Below, in pieces: positions 1 through 6,320 of a stretch of DNA of 8,667 bases. A model generated the notes under the pieces. That model saw nothing but the letters and a program-made list of their open reading frames with translations, made no database searches and was not told where the DNA came from. Source of the stretch: Candidatus Bipolaricaulota bacterium (GTDB taxonomy: Bacteria > Bipolaricaulota > Bipolaricaulia > Bipolaricaulales > Bipolaricaulaceae); NCBI GenBank assembly GCA_015661965.1, contig DQVA01000207.1, forward strand, positions 1 to 8,667, read 5' to 3'. How positions within the stretch are numbered: position 1 is the first letter of the stretch; each line of letters begins with the position of its first letter. The position numbers were made by a program, and so were the translations under genes.

Positions 1-497
1 ACCGGCCGGGGGAGGAGCCAGGTCACGATGGGTAGTACCGTGGCCGCGGAGAGCGATCCCACCGACACGATCCCGGTCCCGAACACGAGCGCAAAAAACA
101 CGCCGGCACAGATCCCTACTGGGATGGGGATCAAGGCCAGAAGCATCCCCGCTCCGGCCGCCACCCCTTTTCCGCCCTTGAACCCGAGGTAGGGCGAGAA
201 GATGTGCCCCAGTACCGCCCCCGCCCCAGCGGCGATGGCGAGATACGCCGTATCCAGCCCGGAGAGCGGGATCCTAGGGAGGAAGGCGGCGGCCACATAC
301 CCCTTGGCCAGATCCACCAGCATCACCGGCACCCCCGCCTTCCAACCCAGCACCCGCAACGCGTTGGTGCCACCCACGTTGCCGGAACCACGGGTGCGGA
401 TGTCCACTCCCTTTAACCTCCCGGCCAAGTAGGCAGTGGGAATCCCCCCTAGCAGGTAACCCAGCCCAGCCACCACCAACAGATGCAGCCAGTTCAT
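1..497 (-). CDS. plsY: PlsY, acyl-phosphate:glycerol-3-phosphate acyltransferase (C-terminus beyond window)
   Basis: Integral membrane enzyme that transfers an acyl group from acyl-phosphate to sn-glycerol-3-phosphate, the first acylation step in bacterial phospholipid synthesis. The 165 residues present show the three PlsY signatures: GSGNVGGTN at residues 37-45 (usual form GSGNPGATN), GHIFSPYLGFKGGKGVA at 97-113, and a third-loop VSVGSLSAA at about 144-152. Hydrophobic segments lie near residues 4-18, 55-73, 83-100 and 117-160, as expected of the multi-pass family. Full-length members are about 190-215 residues, so roughly the last 30-45 are outside the window. The ATG at 497-495 overlaps the stop of the upstream fusion gene as ATGA, and a GGAGGGAGG tract inside that gene's end serves as ribosome site, so the two genes are probably translationally coupled. 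Variant residues in motif 1 (P to V, A to G) are mild. The family assignment is close to certain. Confidence 0.95.
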   Translation of the reverse strand, partial: MNWLHLLVVAGLGYLLGGIPTAYLAGRLKGVDIRTRGSGNVGGTNALRVLGWKAGVPVMLVDLAKGYVAAAFLPRIPLSGLDTAYLAIAAGAGAVLGHIFSPYLGFKGGKGVAAGAGMLLALIPIPVGICAGVFFALVFGTGIVSVGSLSAATVLPIVTWLLPRP

Positions 498-2350
498 CCT
501 CCCTCCCTGAGCTCCTCTATCCTCCGATCCACCCAATCCATATCCAACAATGCCACCGCGAACGAACCCAGGCCGGCGTGCACCCCCAGGGCCGGGGAGG
601 CGTCCACGATATGGGGAGCGAAGTCCGGGCTGCGGGCAGCGCCCAACAGCCTCCCGGCCAGGGCCTCCGCCGCCCCGATGGCGGCGGCATGAGGGATGAT
701 GGCCGCAGGCCGGTTCATCCCCCGCAAGGCCCGGGTGGCCAGGGTGACCAGCTTGGTGAGAAGCTGCCTGGTGCCCCAGGCCGGGGCGACCGGGCTGATC
801 TTGCCTCCACCGATCTTGATCACCATCCCGAACCGGAGTCGGCCGGTGAGCCAGCCCGCCACCCAAGGGATGCGTCCCGAGCGGCCCAAGGGTTCCAGAT
901 TCGGCAACCCTCCCCAGAACATCACCCGCCCTGCCGCCTCTCGGGCCAGGCGCGCTACCGCCTCGCCGGGCAAGCCCGCCTCCGCCCCCTTGGCCGCCGC
1001 CCAGGCTGCCAACCCCAGCCCCGCCGAGAGGGTCCCGGTGTCCACCACCCGGATGACCAGCCCCTCCTTGGCCAGCTCCTCGGCCGCAGCGTGGGCCACG
1101 TTCCAGGTGCCCGATAGCTCCGCGGCCAAGGTCAACGCTACCACCTGGGAAAACGACCTCCCCAGCCGGCGAAAGGCGGTGAGGAAATCGGCCGGGGGAG
1201 GTTGGGAGGTACTGGCCTCCCTTGCCTCCCGCATCCGCCGATAGAACTCAGTGGGGGTGAGCTCCACCCGGTCCTTGAATTCCTGCCCATCGAGCTGGAG
1301 CCTGACCGGCACGATGTGGATCCGGTAGCGGGTCATCAGGTGTTCCGGGAGGTCACAGGTGGTGTCCACCACCAGGGCCAGCTGGCCGGTGGGTTGGGGA
1401 TTGTAGGCTTCGGCGTGCTGGGCCCACATGTCGTCCACCTTCTCGTCCCCTACCTCCCCGAACTCCTTGGCCAGCTCCAGTGCCCGGGCCGGGGTGTTGG
1501 TATGGACGTGCAGGTGCAAGAAACTTGGGGCCCCGGCCACCACCACCGAGTCCCCGATCCTCCCCAGGGCGGCCTTGATCTCCTCGGCAGGGAGGGTTCC
1601 CCCCCGCAGGGTGCATTCGGTGCAATAGCGGAAGGTGATGGACTCCGGTTCGTACTTTATCCGGGCCGGCTCCTCCTTCGGGGACGGGCCCACCCGTTCG
1701 ATCTCGTCCAGCTCGCCGGTGGCGATGTAGTGGACGATCCCTTCCAGGAACCGGACGAAGCCCAGGGCGCCGGCGTCCACTACCCCGGCGGCTTTCAGGG
1801 CGGGGAGGATGTTGCGGCTGTTTTTCAGCGCCTCCCGGGCGGCGGCCAGGCCCTCCCGCATGACCGGGACGAAGTCCCCCAGGTGGGTGGCCAGCTCCTC
1901 CACGCGGTCGGCGAAGGCGGAGATGGCGGACAAGATGGTGCCCTCTTGGGGGGCGGCCAGGGCGGCCCACGCCCGGGCCGCGGCTCCCTTGAGGGCCTGG
2001 GCGAACTTGTTGATCTCCACCCGCCGCTGGCCGGATAGCCCTTCAGACAGGCCTTGGAAGAACTGAGCAAATATTACCCCGGAATTGCCGCGGGCCCCCG
2101 CCAAGGTGGCCCGGGCCATGTGGGCGGCCACCTCCCCCACTGCGGGGGCCCGCAGCCCTTGCAGGGCCTGAAGAAGCGCCCACATGGTGGCCGACAGGTT
2201 CTTACCGGTGTCGGAGTCGGCCACCGGAAACACGTTGATCCGGTCCAGCTGGTCCGCGGAGGCGATCACCCGGTGGGCCCCGGCCACCGCCGCCCGCGCC
2301 AGCCGCGCCCCGGACAGGTACCTGATCCCTATCGGGCTCCTTAGCGCCAT
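494..2350 (-). CDS. Fused DAK2 (FakA-like) kinase and DegV (FakB-like) fatty-acid-binding protein
   Basis: A 618-residue cytoplasmic protein that joins two partners usually made separately. Residues 1 to about 210 are a DhaL/DAK2 kinase domain: INVFPVADSDTGKN at 38-51 holds the D45, D47, N51 metal-nucleotide motif, followed by GARGNSG at 85-91 and GVVDAGALGF at 189-198. Residues about 235-320 match the middle domain of FakA/YloV, with YCTEC at 242-246 and HLHVHTN at 279-285; in FakA this region binds zinc through a Cys and two His. Residues about 323-618 are a DegV domain: TSQPPP at 381-386, ELSGTWNVA at 411-419, LGRSGRI at 488-494, H554, and GVHAGLG at 589-595 (usual GxHxGPG, with L for P). 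The FakA C-terminal domain is absent and DegV sits in its place. Inferred role: ATP-dependent phosphorylation of a fatty acid held by the DegV domain, giving acyl-phosphate for PlsY, whose gene overlaps the 3' end. The ATG has no Shine-Dalgarno but has a TATCAT hexamer 9 nt upstream, so a leaderless start is likely. Domain calls are firm; the reaction is inferred. Confidence 0.93.
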   Translation of the reverse strand: MALRSPIGIRYLSGARLARAAVAGAHRVIASADQLDRINVFPVADSDTGKNLSATMWALLQALQGLRAPAVGEVAAHMARATLAGARGNSGVIFAQFFQGLSEGLSGQRRVEINKFAQALKGAAARAWAALAAPQEGTILSAISAFADRVEELATHLGDFVPVMREGLAAAREALKNSRNILPALKAAGVVDAGALGFVRFLEGIVHYIATGELDEIERVGPSPKEEPARIKYEPESITFRYCTECTLRGGTLPAEEIKAALGRIGDSVVVAGAPSFLHLHVHTNTPARALELAKEFGEVGDEKVDDMWAQHAEAYNPQPTGQLALVVDTTCDLPEHLMTRYRIHIVPVRLQLDGQEFKDRVELTPTEFYRRMREAREASTSQPPPADFLTAFRRLGRSFSQVVALTLAAELSGTWNVAHAAAEELAKEGLVIRVVDTGTLSAGLGLAAWAAAKGAEAGLPGEAVARLAREAAGRVMFWGGLPNLEPLGRSGRIPWVAGWLTGRLRFGMVIKIGGGKISPVAPAWGTRQLLTKLVTLATRALRGMNRPAAIIPHAAAIGAAEALAGRLLGAARSPDFAPHIVDASPALGVHAGLGSFAVALLDMDWVDRRIEELREGG

Positions 2351-2359
2351 CGCTACAGC

Positions 2360-2388
2360 ATGATATTGGGCTCCCCTCCGGGGGCCAA
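2360..2388 (-). promoter_or_regulatory. Predicted promoter of the DAK2-DegV gene, near-leaderless
   Basis: On the minus strand TTGGCC (2388-2383, 4 of 6 to TTGACA) is followed after 17 bp by TATCAT (2365-2360, 5 of 6 to TATAAT). The expected transcription start, about 7 nt further on near 2353, is only 2-4 nt before the ATG at 2350, and no Shine-Dalgarno lies there. This suggests the fusion gene has its own promoter and a leaderless or nearly leaderless transcript, separate from any read-through from the secreted-protein gene 57 bp upstream. Found by eye from consensus matching only. Confidence 0.5.
2366..2388. repeat. 23-bp inverted repeat between -35 and -10
   Basis: TTGG (2366-2369) mirrors CCAA (2385-2388); inside, C2371, C2373 and C2374 pair with G2383, G2381 and G2380 around a five-base centre at 2375-2379. 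The dyad fills the space from the predicted -35 hexamer to just before the -10 hexamer of the fusion gene, a classic position for a repressor operator. It has no T-run on either side, so it is a poor intrinsic terminator for the upstream gene. Chance is possible because the region is GC-rich. Confidence 0.35.
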
Positions 2389-2407
2389 ACCCAGGCCGAA
2401 ACGATCC

Positions 2408-3103
2408 CTAGGGGATCGGCAGTGGAGTGGCCCCGAACAGGATGACCCCGGAGAAGATCCCGCCTCTTAAAACCTGGCCGATCTTGATCACCAGCTCCCC
2501 GGTGGCGGCACGCCCCGCTTCCACCGTGGGCCCCTGCACTTCACAGGGCCTGCCTCGTGGGAGAAGAAGCGGGTTTTCGGGACGAGGAAGTGGAATCGGC
2601 TGGGGGGCAAACCCGAACATCCACACGTGCATCGCCACCAATACCCCCACTTCCTCACCACCTTCCCGGACCAAGGCCACAGCCCCGTTGGGTTGAGATA
2701 CCAGCAGGAAGAACCCGCTCACCCCGGGGAGGAGGAGGCCCCCCTTCACCCCTAACAGGCCCACCACCCGGCCTTGGTTGTAGGCCCTCGAGAGCTGCCC
2801 GGTCTGATCGAACGAGCTCAGGGCTTTGGCGGGGACGATCAACACCAACTCCTCGCAGCCAGGATCGCCACAGTAGAGCAGGGCCTGTTGTGGATCGAGC
2901 TGCTGCAGCAGTTCCGGCCCCAGCTCGGCGAAGTTCAGCACCGCCTCCTGAGCGATCTCGGCCAACGTTTCCCCGGAGGGATTGCTAGCAAGCTGTTCCC
3001 AAACGGCATCCCAGTTCCCCGGCCCTGCTACTGCGGGAAAGGCCGCAAGCACAAGCAGCACAATCGTCACTCCCCAGCCAGAAAGCATCCACTTCTTTCG
3101 CAC
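2408..3103 (-). CDS. Secreted protein of unknown function
   Basis: I do not recognise a family in this 231-residue protein. It begins with a typical signal peptide: basic MRKKW, a hydrophobic core at about 11-23 (GVTIVLLVLAAFP), and an AVA site suggesting cleavage after A26. There is no lipobox cysteine, so a soluble exported protein is most likely. The mature part has three cysteines, C78 and C83 in a short CGDPGC turn and C187, which could form a disulfide. A hydrophobic stretch at about 112-135 and another near 153-166 may be buried strands, and residues 167-190 are rich in proline. The start is GTG at 3103-3101, chosen because AGGAGG lies six bases before it and the signal peptide begins there. 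It sits 57 bp before the fusion gene on the same strand and is read divergently from uvrB. Intact length, signal peptide and strong ribosome site argue it is real. Confidence 0.8.
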   Translation of the reverse strand: MRKKWMLSGWGVTIVLLVLAAFPAVAGPGNWDAVWEQLASNPSGETLAEIAQEAVLNFAELGPELLQQLDPQQALLYCGDPGCEELVLIVPAKALSSFDQTGQLSRAYNQGRVVGLLGVKGGLLLPGVSGFFLLVSQPNGAVALVREGGEEVGVLVAMHVWMFGFAPQPIPLPRPENPLLLPRGRPCEVQGPTVEAGRAATGELVIKIGQVLRGGIFSGVILFGATPLPIP

Positions 3104-3266
3104 TCTCCACCTCCTCAGACAGTACCGGAACCGCGCGAGAGCGATTCCGGTTTCACTCCCGTGCCGTCACGGCTTCCCGGCGCCGGTGTGGAGCGGACGC
3201 GGTGCCTCCTCCTAGGGCCTACCCCCTCGGCACGGATACGCGCACCGCCTCACCGTTCCCTCTCTG
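3104..3266 (-). other. Long untranslated leader with several hairpins
   Basis: If transcription starts near 3266 from the promoter at 3302-3273, the secreted-protein gene has a leader of about 160 nt. It can fold into three hairpins: a 7-bp stem pairing 3124-3130 (ACCGGAA) with 3145-3151 (TTCCGGT), with a small CGC/GCG stem in its loop; GCCG 3163-3166 with CGGC 3170-3173 around a three-base loop; and GTGCC 3202-3206 with GGCAC 3229-3233. The first ends eight bases from the Shine-Dalgarno. I could not match it to a known riboswitch, T-box or tRNA. No ORF of note lies here. GC-rich sequence folds easily, so function is unproven. Confidence 0.35.
3110..3115 (-). promoter_or_regulatory. Shine-Dalgarno AGGAGG that fixes a GTG start
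   Basis: Minus-strand GAGGAGGT covers 3116-3109, a full match to the anti-Shine-Dalgarno, six bases from the GTG at 3103-3101. It supports GTG as start of the secreted-protein gene over the internal ATG at codon 6, which would cut away the basic end of the signal peptide. Confidence 0.8.
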
Positions 3267-3272
3267 AAAACC

Positions 3273-3302
3273 AATTTACACCGGTGCCGTTTGGGGTGTC
3301 AA
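3273..3302 (-). promoter_or_regulatory. Predicted promoter of the secreted-protein gene
   Basis: On the minus strand a perfect TTGACA (3302-3297) is followed after 18 bp by TAAATT (3278-3273, 4 of 6 to TATAAT), in a locally AT-richer patch. The expected start near 3266 leaves a leader of about 160 nt. The -35 box lies 29 bp from the uvrB -10 hexamer on the other strand, so divergent polymerases would cover overlapping DNA. Confidence 0.55.
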
Positions 3303-3330
3303 GCGAAGGCAACGGCTTGCCTGGGGGGGG

Positions 3331-3336
3331 TAGAAT
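3331..3336 (+). promoter_or_regulatory. Predicted -10 element of uvrB, leaderless geometry
   Basis: TAGAAT (5 of 6 to TATAAT) ends 8 bases before the uvrB ATG at 3345, placing the transcription start within a few bases of the start codon. There is no Shine-Dalgarno at the normal distance and no convincing -35 box at 15-19 bp. A run of eight G lies directly upstream at 3323-3330. Confidence 0.45.
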
Positions 3337-3344
3337 CTGGGGCC

Positions 3345-5333
3345 ATGGCCACGGTGGCGGGCGAGCTGTTTCGCATCGCGACAAAGCTCCAGCCGCGGGG
3401 CGATCAGCCCAAGGCGATCCGGGAGCTCACCGATGGCGTGCTCTCCGGGCTCCGCTACCAAACCCTATTGGGAGCCACTGGCACTGGGAAAACTTTTACC
3501 ATAGGACATGTGATTCAAAACGTGCAGAAACCCACCTTGGTCATCGCCCACAACAAGACCCTCACCGCCCAGCTCTACGGTGAATTCCGGGAATTGTTTC
3601 CGGACAACGCCGTCCACTACTTCGTGTCCTATTACGACTACTATCAGCCCGAGGCCTACATCCCCCAGACCGATACCTACATCGAGAAGGATGCCCAGAT
3701 CAACGAGGAGATCGATCGGCTGCGGCACGCTGCCACCAGCGCGCTCCTGGAGCGACGGGACGTGATCATCGTGGCCTCCGTCTCCTGTATCTACGGGCTT
3801 GGGTCCCCGACCGACTATGCGGGGCTCGCCCTCACACTGAGGGTGGGGGAGGAGCACGACCTGAACGACGTCCTAAGGCAGCTCGTGTTCCTCCAGTACC
3901 GCAGGAATGAGCTGTCCTTCGAGCGGGCTACCTTCCGGCTGCGGGGGGACACCCTGGAGATCATCCCCGCCTCCGAGGAAGTGGGGTTCCGCATCGAGTG
4001 GTTTGGGGACGAGGTGGAGCGGATCACGGTGGTGGACCCTCTGACCGGGGACACGTTGGGGGAGCGGGACCGGGTGACCATCCCCCCGGCCACCCACTTC
4101 GTGACCCCGGAGGAGCGGCTCAGGAGGGCCATCGCTTCGATCGAGGCTGAGCTAGAGGAGCGCCTCGCCGAGCTGAGGAAGGCCGGGAAGCTCCTGGAGG
4201 CCCAGCGCCTCGAACAGCGGACGCTGTACGACCTGGAGATGCTCAGGGAGATGGGCTACTGCCCGGGGATAGAGAACTATTCCCGGCATCTGGATGGCCG
4301 CGCCCCGGGGGAGCCCCCTTGGACGCTCCTGGATTACTTCCCCCCGGACTTCCTGGTGGTGATCGACGAGTCCCACCAGACCGTGCCTCAGCTCCATGCC
4401 ATGTACCACGGTGACCGCTCCCGCAAGGAGACCTTGGTGGAATACGGGTTTCGCCTCCCCTCCGCCCTGGACAACCGCCCCTTGACCTTCGAGGAGTTCG
4501 AAGCGCGGCTGTCGCAGGTGATCTTCATGTCGGCGACGCCGGGCCCCTACGAGCGGCGGGTGTCCCAGAGGATCGTGGAGCAGATCGTGCGCCCCACGGG
4601 CCTGGTGGATCCCCAGCTCGAAGTGCGGCCTGTCCAAGGGCAGATCGACCACCTGCTGGGGGAGCTGCGGGAGGTGATCGGCCGGGGGGAGCGGGCCCTG
4701 GTCACCACCCTCACCAAGCGCATGGCCGAGGAGCTCACCGAGTACTTGGTGGAGCTGGGGATCCGGGCGAGATACCTGCACTCTGAGATCGAGACCCTGG
4801 ACCGGGTGGAGATCTTAAGGGAGCTGCGGCTGGGGAAGTTCGACGTGCTGGTAGGGGTGAACCTGCTTAGGGAGGGACTCGATCTTCCGGAGGTGTCGCT
4901 GGTGGCGATCCTGGATGCGGACAAGGAGGGTTTTCTCCGGTCTTCCACCTCCCTGATCCAGACCATCGGCCGGGCGGCCAGGAACGTGCGGGGCAAGGTG
5001 ATCCTGTACGCCGACCAGGTCACCGACGCCATCCGGGAGGCGGTGGAGGAGACGGAGAGGCGGCGCAGGATTCAGCTCGAGTACAACAAGAAACACGGCA
5101 TCACCCCCAAGACGATCGAGAAGGCGGTGCGGGACCACTTCGCCGAGGTGCGGGGTGGCTATCGGGAAGAGGAGTTACCGCTCCCCCAGGCCCCGGAACG
5201 GCTCACCCGGGAAGAGCTGGCTCGGACTATCAGGGAACTCGAAGGGAAGATGCGGGAGGCGGCCGAGCGGCTGGAGTTCGAGCTCGCCGCCGCCATTCGT
5301 GACAAGATCCGCGAGCTCCGCCGCCTGATGTGA
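3345..5333 (+). CDS. uvrB: UvrB, excinuclease ABC subunit B
   Basis: Damage-verifying DNA helicase-like ATPase of nucleotide excision repair; it is loaded by UvrA and recruits UvrC for incision. The 662 residues match the usual length of about 660-680. Visible motifs: Walker A GATGTGKT at 43-50; the damage-probing beta-hairpin with its tyrosine-rich stretch at 92-116 (YFVSYYDYYQPEAYIPQTDT and on); DESH Walker B at 341-344; SATPGPYE at 396-403; helicase motif VI QTIGRAARN at 539-547; and a C-terminal UVR domain at about 627-662 that contacts UvrC. I start at ATG 3345 (MATVAGELFR...) because it aligns with known UvrB N-termini. An upstream in-frame TTG at 3291 would add 18 unrelated residues and would place the promoter hexamer inside the gene. 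It is divergent from the secreted-protein gene, and its stop lies 26 bp before the ATG of the radical SAM gene. No defect seen. Confidence 0.98.
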   Translation: MATVAGELFRIATKLQPRGDQPKAIRELTDGVLSGLRYQTLLGATGTGKTFTIGHVIQNVQKPTLVIAHNKTLTAQLYGEFRELFPDNAVHYFVSYYDYYQPEAYIPQTDTYIEKDAQINEEIDRLRHAATSALLERRDVIIVASVSCIYGLGSPTDYAGLALTLRVGEEHDLNDVLRQLVFLQYRRNELSFERATFRLRGDTLEIIPASEEVGFRIEWFGDEVERITVVDPLTGDTLGERDRVTIPPATHFVTPEERLRRAIASIEAELEERLAELRKAGKLLEAQRLEQRTLYDLEMLREMGYCPGIENYSRHLDGRAPGEPPWTLLDYFPPDFLVVIDESHQTVPQLHAMYHGDRSRKETLVEYGFRLPSALDNRPLTFEEFEARLSQVIFMSATPGPYERRVSQRIVEQIVRPTGLVDPQLEVRPVQGQIDHLLGELREVIGRGERALVTTLTKRMAEELTEYLVELGIRARYLHSEIETLDRVEILRELRLGKFDVLVGVNLLREGLDLPEVSLVAILDADKEGFLRSSTSLIQTIGRAARNVRGKVILYADQVTDAIREAVEETERRRRIQLEYNKKHGITPKTIEKAVRDHFAEVRGGYREEELPLPQAPERLTREELARTIRELEGKMREAAERLEFELAAAIRDKIRELRRLM

Positions 5334-5346
5334 CACTTCCCCAAGG

Positions 5347-5352
5347 TACACT
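5347..5352 (+). promoter_or_regulatory. Possible -10 element of the radical SAM gene
   Basis: TACACT (4 of 6 to TATAAT, and fitting TANNNT) ends 7 bases before ATG 5360, the same geometry as the two other apparent leaderless genes. No -35 box is convincing. It lies in the short gap after uvrB, so the gene may equally be read from the uvrB promoter. Confidence 0.3.
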
Positions 5353-5359
5353 TCGGGTG

Positions 5360-6274
5360 ATGGGCAGGCAGGAAACCTGGCCTGGTTATCTGGGGTTATC
5401 GCGGGCGGAGCTCGCGGCCCGGGCGGAGGCTCTGCAAGAGCTGGCTTCCCCCTGCCGGCTTTGCCCGCGGGAATGCGGGGCCCGCCGGGCGGAGGGGGAG
5501 CGGGGCTCCTGCCAGGCTGGGCTCACCCCCTGGGTGGCGAGCTTCGGCCCCCACTTCGGGGAGGAGCGGGTGCTGGTAGGGCGGGGGGGTTCGGGCACCA
5601 TCTTCCTGGCCGGCTGCAACCTCCATTGCGCCTTCTGCCAGAACTACGAGATCTCCCAGCTCGGGCAAGGGCGCGAGATCGCCCCGGAGGAGTTGGCCGC
5701 CTGGATGCTGCACCTCCAGGAGATAGGCTGCGAGAACATCAATTTCGTCACCCCCACCCACCAGGCCCCCCAGCTCGTGGCCGCCTTGGCCCTGGCCAGG
5801 GAGGGGGGCTTGAGGCTTCCCATCGTGTGGAACTGCGGCGGGTATGAGTCGGTGGCGGCACTGCGGCTCCTTTCCGGGATCGTGGATATCTACATGCCCG
5901 ACTTCAAGTACGGAGATTCGCGGGTAGCCGCCCGTCTTTCCGACGCCCCGGGCTACTTCGAGGCCGCAAAAGCGGCCCTGCAGGAAATGCATCGCCAGGT
6001 GGGGGACCTGGAGGTGGTGGACGGGGTCGCCCGCCGGGGCCTTTTGGTGCGTCACCTGGTCCTCCCCGGGGGGCTGGCCGGCACGGAGCAGGTGCTGCGG
6101 TTTATAGCGGAGAAGATCTCGCGCGACACGTTCGTGAACATCATGGCCCAGTATTACCCCTCTTATCGGGCCTGGAAGCATCCCGGGCTGGCCCGACGCA
6201 TCACCCGGGAGGAGTACCACCAGGCCCTGGCGCTCGCCCGCCGGCTCGGCCTCCCCCGCGCCGGCCCTCACTAA
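5360..6274 (+). CDS. PflX-like radical SAM protein (COG1313 type)
   Basis: A 304-residue cytoplasmic iron-sulfur protein of the group named after pyruvate formate-lyase activase; the true substrate of this group is not established to my knowledge. The radical SAM cluster motif is CNLHCAFC at 86-93 (C86, C90, C93), set in the characteristic GSGTIFLAGCNLHCAFCQNY. Before it, C32, C35, C39 and C51 form a CxxCxxxCx11C cluster (CRLCPRECG...GSC) that probably binds a second metal site. Other family segments are PHFGEE at 64-69, NFVTPTHQ at 128-135, WNCGGYE at 157-163, YMPDFKYGD at 178-186 and MAQYYPSYR at 262-270. ATG 5360 is preferred because the family homology begins soon after it. A GTG at 5330, overlapping the uvrB stop as GTGA, would add ten residues and allow translational coupling, and cannot be ruled out. 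No glycyl-radical enzyme lies nearby, so the pyruvate formate-lyase link should not be assumed. Confidence 0.93.
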   Translation: MGRQETWPGYLGLSRAELAARAEALQELASPCRLCPRECGARRAEGERGSCQAGLTPWVASFGPHFGEERVLVGRGGSGTIFLAGCNLHCAFCQNYEISQLGQGREIAPEELAAWMLHLQEIGCENINFVTPTHQAPQLVAALALAREGGLRLPIVWNCGGYESVAALRLLSGIVDIYMPDFKYGDSRVAARLSDAPGYFEAAKAALQEMHRQVGDLEVVDGVARRGLLVRHLVLPGGLAGTEQVLRFIAEKISRDTFVNIMAQYYPSYRAWKHPGLARRITREEYHQALALARRLGLPRAGPH

Positions 6275-6283
6275 AAGAAGAGC

Positions 6284-6312
6284 TTGCCCGGCCACCCCTT
6301 GGGAAGTACATT
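6284..6312 (+). promoter_or_regulatory. Predicted promoter of the aminotransferase gene
   Basis: TTGCCC (6284-6289, 4 of 6 to TTGACA) and TACATT (6307-6312, 4 of 6 to TATAAT) are separated by exactly 17 bp in the 59-bp gap after the radical SAM gene. The expected start near 6319 would give a leader of about 15 nt containing the Shine-Dalgarno. This could start a transcript for the aminotransferase and the genes after it. Confidence 0.4.
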
Positions 6313-6320
6313 GGGGCTAA

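Noticed and set aside
1202..2038. 278-codon plus-strand frame opposite the fusion gene
   Set aside because: A shadow of the GC-rich fusion gene; the translation is low-complexity Gly/Pro/His-rich with no motif or ribosome site.
3104..3300. Cobalamin riboswitch upstream of the secreted-protein gene
   Set aside because: A GTGAAACCGG stretch is suggestive, but the B12-box and the full junction are missing.
3291..3344. Upstream in-frame TTG start for uvrB adding 18 residues
   Set aside because: The added residues resemble no UvrB N-terminus, there is no ribosome site, and the TAGAAT hexamer would fall inside the gene.
2774..3583. 269-codon plus-strand frame crossing the divergent control region
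   Set aside because: Overlaps the secreted-protein gene and the start of uvrB, and its translation has no recognisable domain.
5330..5359. GTG start of the radical SAM gene overlapping the uvrB stop
   Set aside because: Not excluded, but the ATG at 5360 fits the family start and has a -10-like hexamer just upstream; noted as an alternative only.
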